Under the pieces are notes generated by a model that saw only the letters and a program-made list of their open reading frames with translations, searched no databases and had not been told where the DNA came from. Shown piece after piece: positions 58,384-64,000 of a stretch of 64,000 nt of DNA. Location: the NCBI RefSeq assembly GCF_001021505.1, contig NZ_LDPO01000022.1:1-64000 (forward strand), in the 5' to 3' direction. How positions within the stretch are numbered: the first letter of the stretch is position 1; each line of letters begins with the position of its first letter. This DNA comes from Mycolicibacter heraklionensis. GTDB lineage: Bacteria > Actinomycetota > Actinomycetes > Mycobacteriales > Mycobacteriaceae. The translations under genes and the position numbers were made by a program.

Positions 58384-58782
58384 CTAGCGACCCGGGGAAA
58401 CGGTCGGCAGGCCGATGGCTTCGGCGGCCGCGAGCAGGCGTTCGTCGTAGGCGACGAACGCCGTTAACCTGGCGCCGAACACCGCGTGGCCGGTCGCCAG
58501 ATGGATGGCGTCCAGGGATCGCAGCGTCGGGTCGGGTAATGCCGCAGCGGCGGCCCGAACCACCTCGTTCACCTCGTAGCGGGAGACCCGTGCCAGCGTT
58601 GCCGGGGCATCGACCAGCAACGACGGCTCCGCCCGTCGGATAGCGCGAGGCAGTTCGGCCTCGATCAGCGTTGAGGACACCCATGGCGTTGGCTGCTGTG
58701 CGGCAAGCCAGTCGACGAGCGCATCACTCTCCGGTTCACGCCGGATGAGCTTCACCAGAGCCGACGTGTCCAGATACAGCAT
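58384..58782 (-). CDS. vapC: VapC-type PIN-domain toxin
   Basis: A 132-residue PIN nuclease: Asp5 in LYLDTSALVKL, Glu41 and Glu43 in STLIEAELPRA, Asp91 in SLDAIHLATG and a last Asp in VAYDERLL. Typical of the VapC group paired with Phd/YefM-type antitoxins in mycobacteria. Its ATG shares one base with the antitoxin stop (TGATG-like overlap at 58782). Confidence 0.9.
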   Translation of the reverse strand: MLYLDTSALVKLIRREPESDALVDWLAAQQPTPWVSSTLIEAELPRAIRRAEPSLLVDAPATLARVSRYEVNEVVRAAAAALPDPTLRSLDAIHLATGHAVFGARLTAFVAYDERLLAAAEAIGLPTVSPGR

Positions 58783-59060
58783 CAGTAGCGCTCGTCATCC
58801 CGCATCTGGCGGAGCAGTTCCCCTGCCTCGTGATCGGTACGAACCGGACCCGTTGGGCGAGGCACCGGCCCGCTGAGGGTCGCCGGATGAAGTTGCCCCG
58901 CCTTGATCATCTCGGCTAGTGGACTGTCCTGGGCGGGGACAAGGCGGGCGACTACCGTTCCCCGCTCGGTGATGTCCAGATGCTCGCCGCGCTTGACCCG
59001 CGCCAGTACACCGGCGGTGTTCTGGTTCAGCTCGCGTACCGGCACTTCAGACACGCTCAT
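58782..59060 (-). CDS. vapB: Phd/YefM-type antitoxin of VapBC 3
   Basis: A 92-residue protein. The N-terminal VSEVPVRELNQNTAGVLARV, then KRGEHLDITERGTVVARLVP, is the Phd/YefM DNA-binding fold. The C-terminal half (PTGPVRTDHEAGELLRQMRD) should bind the toxin. A perfect inverted repeat (59064-59083) lies right before the ATG, so autorepression is expected. The start lacks a ribosome site and may be leaderless. Confidence 0.87.
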   Translation of the reverse strand: MSVSEVPVRELNQNTAGVLARVKRGEHLDITERGTVVARLVPAQDSPLAEMIKAGQLHPATLSGPVPRPTGPVRTDHEAGELLRQMRDDERY

Positions 59061-59063
59061 ATC

Positions 59064-59083
59064 GTACTACGAATTTGTAGTAC
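59064..59083. promoter_or_regulatory. Inverted-repeat operator of VapBC 3
   Basis: GTACTAC-GAATTT-GTAGTAC is a perfect 7-bp inverted repeat with a 6-nt centre, ending 3 nt before the antitoxin ATG (minus strand). Its position suits binding of the Phd-type antitoxin. Confidence 0.65.
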
Positions 59084-59094
59084 ACGGCCAGCCT

Positions 59095-60834
59095 TCACGC
59101 CTCCCGCAGCCGCAGTGCCAGCCCGGACGCCCGTACCACCCGGCGACCCAGCGCGGCCCGCACCGAGGCCTCCGAGCCCACCACCCGCACTTTCGACTTG
59201 GCTCGCGTCACCGCGGTGTAGAACAACTCCCGGGTCAACAGTCGCGACTCGACGGGCGGCATCAACACGGTCACTTCGCCGGCCTGGCTGCCCTGGCTTT
59301 TGTGGATCGTCATCGCGTACATAGTCTCGACGTCGGCGAGCCGGCTGGTCGCGAACTCCAGCGGCCCGGATGCCGTCGCGATCACCGCGCGCAGCCCCTC
59401 GTTGCGGACCACCACCGCTCCGGTGTCGCCGTTGCGCAACCCGAGCCCATAGTCGTTGGCGGTCACCAGCAGTGGTCGGCCGGCGTACCACTCGGTCCAC
59501 ATCGGGTCACCGGTCTGCTCGGCCACCCACCGGCGGATCTGCTGGTTCCAGTGCTGCACTCCGTGCAGGCCCGCTCGGTGCGCACACAGCAACCGATGCT
59601 CGTCCAGCGTCGCCGAGGCCGCCGCGGCATCACCGAGCAGCGCGGCCTGGCGTACCGCCAACGCATGGGGCACCACCAGAGCCGCCAATCGCTCGGCCAC
59701 GTCCACCGCGCTGTCGGTGTCGATCCACTCCACGTGTTCGCCCCCGGCGGCCAGCAGCGCGACCGCCTTATCTGCGTCGCCGTCGCGGATCGCCACTGCC
59801 AGCGCACCGATCGACTCACCGAACCGGTGCGACGTCCGCAGCGTCGCCACCCGGGTGTCCGGCCGCGCCGCCAGCCCGTCCACCAGATCGGCCAGCACCG
59901 CACCGGCTTCCACCGACGCCAGCTGGTCGGCGTCGCCCACCAGAATCAGCCGGGCATCCGGGCGCATCGCCTCCAGCAGCCGGGCCATCAGCGTCAGCGA
60001 CACCATCGATGTCTCGTCGACGACGATCACGTCGTGCGGCAGCCGGTTGGCCCGATTGTGGCGGAACCGCACCGAGCTGTCCGGCCGCGAACCCAGCAGG
60101 GTGTGCAACGTGGTCGCGCCCAGCCCGGCGAGCCGCGCCTGATCCACCGGCGCCAGCTCGGCCACCTCCGCGGCGACGGCCTCGGTCAGCCGGGCCGCCG
60201 CTTTACCGGTCGGGGCGGCCAATGCGATCCGCAGCCCGGGCGTGCCCGAGCGTTCGGCATGCTCGGCCAACAGCGCCAACAGCCGCGCCACCGTAGTCGT
60301 CTTGCCGGTGCCCGGCCCACCGGTGAGCACCGTAACCGACTGCGAAAGTGCGATTTCGGCGGCCGCACGCTGCTCGTCGAACTTGCCGGACGGAAAAAGT
60401 CGCTCAAAGGCGGGCAGCTCCGCCGGTGCCGTCCCGGGCGCCGACAACGCCAGCAGGTCCGTGCAGACCTGCTCCTCCTCACGCCAATACCGGTCGAGGT
60501 AGAGCAGCCGGCCGTCATAAAGCCGCAGCACCTGCGCCTGCACCAGCCGACTGTCCCGCACCGCCGCCAGCCATGGCCCCGGCTCCGGCCAGGCCACCTC
60601 CGCGCCGTCGGTGTCAGCAGCCACCGACGACAGATCCAGGCACACCGACCCGTGCCGCAGCGCGCGCACGGTCAGCGCCAGCGCCAAGCCCACCGTCTCG
60701 TCGGGCTCGCCGCCCAGTGCCGTGATGCGTTGGGCTGCATGCACATCGGCGGCATCCAGCACGCCGGCCTGATTGAAGTCCCGCAACAGCCCGGTACCGC
60801 CGGAGGCCACCCGCCACTCCAACAACTCGCTCAT
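59095..60834 (-). CDS. recD: Exodeoxyribonuclease V alpha subunit RecD
   Basis: A 579-residue SF1B helicase. Walker A is VLTGGPGTGKTTTVARL (about residues 165-180), Walker B VIVDETSMVSL, and the C-terminal motif VI region contains YAMTIHKSQGSQAGEV and ELFYTAVTRAKSKV. It moves 5'-3' within RecBCD during repair of double-strand breaks. ATG 60834 overlaps the recB stop (ATGA). recC is expected upstream of recB, outside the window. Confidence 0.92.
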   Translation of the reverse strand: MSELLEWRVASGGTGLLRDFNQAGVLDAADVHAAQRITALGGEPDETVGLALALTVRALRHGSVCLDLSSVAADTDGAEVAWPEPGPWLAAVRDSRLVQAQVLRLYDGRLLYLDRYWREEEQVCTDLLALSAPGTAPAELPAFERLFPSGKFDEQRAAAEIALSQSVTVLTGGPGTGKTTTVARLLALLAEHAERSGTPGLRIALAAPTGKAAARLTEAVAAEVAELAPVDQARLAGLGATTLHTLLGSRPDSSVRFRHNRANRLPHDVIVVDETSMVSLTLMARLLEAMRPDARLILVGDADQLASVEAGAVLADLVDGLAARPDTRVATLRTSHRFGESIGALAVAIRDGDADKAVALLAAGGEHVEWIDTDSAVDVAERLAALVVPHALAVRQAALLGDAAAASATLDEHRLLCAHRAGLHGVQHWNQQIRRWVAEQTGDPMWTEWYAGRPLLVTANDYGLGLRNGDTGAVVVRNEGLRAVIATASGPLEFATSRLADVETMYAMTIHKSQGSQAGEVTVLMPPVESRLLTRELFYTAVTRAKSKVRVVGSEASVRAALGRRVVRASGLALRLREA

Positions 60835-63800
60835 GCCGCCCGCCTCGCGTGCAACAGATCCGACAACGCCACCACGAGTGCGGTCGGTGGCCGCCAGTCG
60901 AACACCCCGGCACGGTGCCCGCCTGGACCATCGGCCACCGGAGTGCGTGCGCCGCACATCCCGCGCACGAACAGATACAGCACCCCACCCAAGTGCTGCT
61001 CGGGGTCGTAGCCGGGCAGCCGCCACCGCAGGAAGCGGTGCAGCACCGCGGTATACAGCAGCGCCTGTAGCGGATAGTCCGAATGCAGCATGGCGGCGGT
61101 GAGCCGGTCGAAGCCGTAGTCGGCGGCGGTGTCACCGAGCCGGTTGGTCTTGTAGTCGACCACCAGGAAGCGCTGCTCGGGCACCCGCAGCACCACATCG
61201 ATCGACCCGGACAGATATCCGCGCAGCGGCTGGCCGCCCAGGGCCTCGGTGGCCAGCCGGTCGGCATACGGGGCGAACGGGTCGTCCGCGGGCAGGTGCT
61301 CGCGCAGCAGCAATCCCACCTCCGCCAGCCGCACGTCCGGCGCCACGCCGCGAACATCTCCACCGGCCAGAGGAATCTCAAAATCCAGCTCCCGCAACCG
61401 GTCCCGGGTGCCGATCTCGCGCAATGTCAGCCCGTCGGCCAGCGGCCCCAGCGGAGTGTCGTGCATGGGCACCAGCGCCGCCGCCAGCGCGGCCGGCTCG
61501 GCATCCACCGACCACCAGGCGGCGTGCTGACGTACCTGGGCTTCCAGCTCGGCGGCCAAGTCGGCGGCGAACGGATCGGTGGTCTCCAGCACGGCGTGCA
61601 CCAGCGAGCCGAACGCCGCCCCGGCGGGCAGCTCGGCCATCGGCGAGATCAGATCCGCCCCGACCGGCGGCGGCGCCACCGCTACGGGCACGTCGTCGGC
61701 CTCGTCGTCGCGGGCGCTCAACTCGGGTTCACTGTGCACCCCAGACGCCCCGCCCTCGGTGACCTCACTGGCATGCCGGATCAGCCCCGAATACGAAGTG
61801 CGACGCCACCCGGTGTCGATGTGGCGGTGGAAATGCCGCGCTTCCAAGCCATCCGGAGGCTGCGCCGGAACGACCGGTGCCAACGGGGCGATCACCGAGT
61901 CCTCGATGACCAGGCCGCCGGCGGCCTCCCACTCCCGGAAACAGGACAGTGCTTCGTCATCGGTGGGTTTGGGCTCGCAGCGATCCGGCACCGGTGCCTC
62001 GCCGCGGCACCGGCCCCGCAGCAGCCGGGACAGGCCGCCGTTGGGCTCGTCGTACGACGCCGCCCACCACGCCACCACCTGCGACTGCGCGCGGGTCAAT
62101 GCCACATAGGCGAGCCGAATGTCGTTGCGGGCAGCCTCGGCCAGGCTCAGCCGTTGCACGTCGGAGTGGTCGAAGCTGTCCGGGCCGCCGACGTGCCGGC
62201 AGCGGACACCGCCGTCGTGATAGAGCGGGATGGCCTCGTCGAACATGTGCCGGTTGAACGCGAACGGCAGGTACACGATCGGGAACTGCAAACCCTTGGC
62301 GCCCCACACCGTCAGGATCTGCACGGCAGCGGCGTCGGAGTCCAGCCGACGATTGTGCTGCCCGCCGCCGTTTCCTTCGGTGCATTGGCGGCGCAACCAA
62401 TCCCGCAACGCCGGCAGGCCCAGCCGGTCGCGGTGCGCGGCCTCATGCAGCAGCTGAGCCACATGCGCCAGATCGGTCATGGTGCGTTCACCGCCGTACT
62501 CGCCGAGCAGCCGGCGCTTCAGGCCGGCCAACTGCGCCGCTTCGAACACCGCCGCCGGCCCGTGCAGCCGCAGCTCATCCGCCCAGTCCCGCAACGTCGA
62601 CGCCACCTTGTCGGTCAACGCCTCACCGCCGTCGGCCAGCGTGGCGGCGGTATAGCCGAAGAACACCGTCGCCGCGGCGGCCCGCACCAGCCCGCCGCGG
62701 TGGGTCGCCTCGAACGCCTCCAGCAGACACAGCCAGTCGGCGGCCGCAGCCGAGGAGAACACGTCCGCATCGCCGGTGAACACCGCGGGAATCCCGGCCC
62801 GCAGCAAGGCCTCCTGGCAGGCGGCCGCGTCCTTGCTGTTCTCGACGATCACCGCCACGTCACCGGGAGTGATCGGCCTGCCGTCGAAGGTCGCGCCGCT
62901 GGCCCACAAGGCGGCGACGTCGGCGGCCAGATCATCGGGAATGTGGCGGCGCAGCTTGGGCATCGGGACAACGCGGTCCGAGCTGACGCCGAACGCCGCG
63001 CGGCCGACCACCCGCAGCCGGAACGGGGCGGTGCTGGGCGCACCGACCAGCCGAGACCCGCCGACCGCGGCCTGGACATCGTGCACCACGATCTGCGGAT
63101 CACCCAGCGCCGCACCGCCCATCACCGTCTGCAGCGCACCGACCAGGGCCGAGTCGCTGCGCCAGTTCACCGCCAGGGTGCGCTGCTGCCCGGCGGTGCG
63201 TGCCGCCTGCAGGTAGGTGTAGATGTCGCCGCCGCGGAACCCGTAGATCGCCTGCTTGGGGTCGCCGATCAGCACCACCGCCGAATGCCCGACGAAGCCG
63301 CGTTCGATCACCTGCCACTGGATCGGGTCGGTGTCCTGGAACTCATCGACCATCACGATCGGCCAGCGCTGCCGCATCCGTTCCCGCGCCGGCGAATCCG
63401 CGGGCTCCAGTGCGGCGGCCAGCCGGCGCAGCAGGTCGTCGTACCCCAATACGCCGAGCCGGCGCTTGCGCAACTCCAACTCCGCGCACACCGCGTCGAT
63501 GAATCGCAGCCGCACCTCGGCTACCGAACCCGGTTCGGGATCCTGCGGGCGCAGTTGGGCATACGGGTCGCAGACCACCACCCGCGCGAGTTTCAGCGCG
63601 TCGGCGTAACTGAGCGCCACCTCGTCGCGTTGCGTCCCGAAGTTCGCGAGGTACAGGTCATCCACGACCTGGACCACCAGGTCGTCAAGGCTTTCCACCA
63701 ACTCGACGCCCGCGCTGGTGTCACCGGCGATGCCCAGTGACTTCAGCACCAGATGACAGAACTGGTGGGTGGTGGCGATGGTCGCGGCGTCGAAGCCGGC

Positions 63801-64000
63801 CAGCGCGTCACGCAGTCGCCGACGGCGCACCTCGCGATCCTCCGCACTGCCGCTGCACAGATGCGCGACAAGATCATTGGGTTCCTGCGTGCTGGCGCCG
63901 TCGAGGGCGGCCAATGTCTCCACCAGCTGACGACGCACCCGGTCCCGCAGCTCCCGGGTGGCCGCCCGGCTGAACGTGATCAGCAGCATCTCGTCCAGGG
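60831..64000 (-). CDS. recB: Exodeoxyribonuclease V beta subunit RecB (5' end outside window)
   Basis: At least 1056 residues of RecB are present; the gene enters from the right edge, so the Walker A motif is missing. Visible SF1A motifs: LITFSRAATRELRDRV (Ia), PIVMVDEFQDTDPIQWQVIE (II), VLIGDPKQAIYGFRGGDIYTY (III), VLTVWGAKGLQFPIVYLP-like ILTVWGAKGLQFPIVYLPFA (V) and RLAYVALTRAQSQV (VI). The C-terminal nuclease has VDYKTNRLGD, the active-site D-x-K. It unwinds 3'-5' and degrades or processes DNA ends. Coupled to recD. Confidence 0.95.
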   Translation of the reverse strand, partial: LDEMLLITFSRAATRELRDRVRRQLVETLAALDGASTQEPNDLVAHLCSGSAEDREVRRRRLRDALAGFDAATIATTHQFCHLVLKSLGIAGDTSAGVELVESLDDLVVQVVDDLYLANFGTQRDEVALSYADALKLARVVVCDPYAQLRPQDPEPGSVAEVRLRFIDAVCAELELRKRRLGVLGYDDLLRRLAAALEPADSPARERMRQRWPIVMVDEFQDTDPIQWQVIERGFVGHSAVVLIGDPKQAIYGFRGGDIYTYLQAARTAGQQRTLAVNWRSDSALVGALQTVMGGAALGDPQIVVHDVQAAVGGSRLVGAPSTAPFRLRVVGRAAFGVSSDRVVPMPKLRRHIPDDLAADVAALWASGATFDGRPITPGDVAVIVENSKDAAACQEALLRAGIPAVFTGDADVFSSAAAADWLCLLEAFEATHRGGLVRAAAATVFFGYTAATLADGGEALTDKVASTLRDWADELRLHGPAAVFEAAQLAGLKRRLLGEYGGERTMTDLAHVAQLLHEAAHRDRLGLPALRDWLRRQCTEGNGGGQHNRRLDSDAAAVQILTVWGAKGLQFPIVYLPFAFNRHMFDEAIPLYHDGGVRCRHVGGPDSFDHSDVQRLSLAEAARNDIRLAYVALTRAQSQVVAWWAASYDEPNGGLSRLLRGRCRGEAPVPDRCEPKPTDDEALSCFREWEAAGGLVIEDSVIAPLAPVVPAQPPDGLEARHFHRHIDTGWRRTSYSGLIRHASEVTEGGASGVHSEPELSARDDEADDVPVAVAPPPVGADLISPMAELPAGAAFGSLVHAVLETTDPFAADLAAELEAQVRQHAAWWSVDAEPAALAAALVPMHDTPLGPLADGLTLREIGTRDRLRELDFEIPLAGGDVRGVAPDVRLAEVGLLLREHLPADDPFAPYADRLATEALGGQPLRGYLSGSIDVVLRVPEQRFLVVDYKTNRLGDTAADYGFDRLTAAMLHSDYPLQALLYTAVLHRFLRWRLPGYDPEQHLGGVLYLFVRGMCGARTPVADGPGGHRAGVFDWRPPTALVVALSDLLHARRAA

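Noticed and set aside
61083..63740. 885-codon plus-strand open frame
   Set aside because: Antisense to recB with its helicase and nuclease motifs; a composition artefact.
1..64000. CRISPR arrays, rRNA genes, insertion sequences and integrases
   Set aside because: I looked for regularly spaced repeats, rRNA signatures, DDE transposases and integrase motifs and found none. The only mobile-type traces are the tRNA-like remnant, the small Cys protein and the helicase remnant.

Overview
The window is chromosomal DNA of a high-GC actinobacterium, almost certainly a non-tuberculous Mycobacterium or close relative. The genes that suggest this are a sigL-rslA pair, a CYP139-type P450 beside an ABC-F ATPase, a secreted GH92 mannosidase like Rv0584, an MmpL exporter, a C-terminally NYN/LOTUS-like protein, recB-recD and several VapBC modules. 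Many genes start with GTG and overlap by ATGA or GTGA. These names come from recalled family features; no database was searched.

Layout. 0-6.2 kb: an acidic-tailed membrane protein, a frameshifted small gene, a tRNA-Tyr-like remnant, a 2OG-Fe(II) oxygenase, a PNPOx-like protein divergent from an IdeR-boxed methyltransferase, then DUF309-galT-galK. 6.2-6.8 kb: VapBC 1. 6.8-15.9 kb (minus strand): FAD monooxygenase, kinase-like/flippase membrane protein, SDR, a tandemly duplicated pair of small membrane-protein genes behind a mycobacterial-type unknown protein, then a methyltransferase-thioesterase pair. 16-24.2 kb: acyl-CoA carboxylase beta subunit, DoxX, enoyl-CoA hydratase, SRPBCC protein, serine protease, a truncated PIN gene, SelO, VapBC 2.

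24.2-36.4 kb is the most interesting part. An MmpL exporter, an FAD oxidoreductase, a four-gene coupled operon (ThDP enzyme, SRPBCC protein, FabH-like ketosynthase, PLP aminotransferase), sigL-rslA, and a second sigma/anti-sigma-like pair lie together. In that second pair the 'sigma' has only region 4, and the anti-sigma zinc domain is fused to a complete carotenoid cleavage dioxygenase. Five promoter-like sequences of the SigL type (TGAACC-N16-CGTGTC or close variants, always a 16-nt spacer) precede these transcription units. I read this as one SigL-controlled biosynthesis, export and sensing locus.

36.4-45.7 kb: an accessory patch with decayed helicase remnants and a small Cys-rich mobile-type protein, then a four-gene type I restriction-modification operon. 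Its first gene is an HTH protein that looks like a methylase without catalytic motifs. 45.8-64 kb: ABC-F, CYP139-like P450, a 44-residue membrane peptide, GH92, an NTF2-like/SDR pair, an unusual zinc-ribbon SDR, prfC, NYN protein, VapBC 3, and recD-recB (recB runs off the end). A palindromic repeat occurs in two intergenic regions (15.9 and 57.9 kb).
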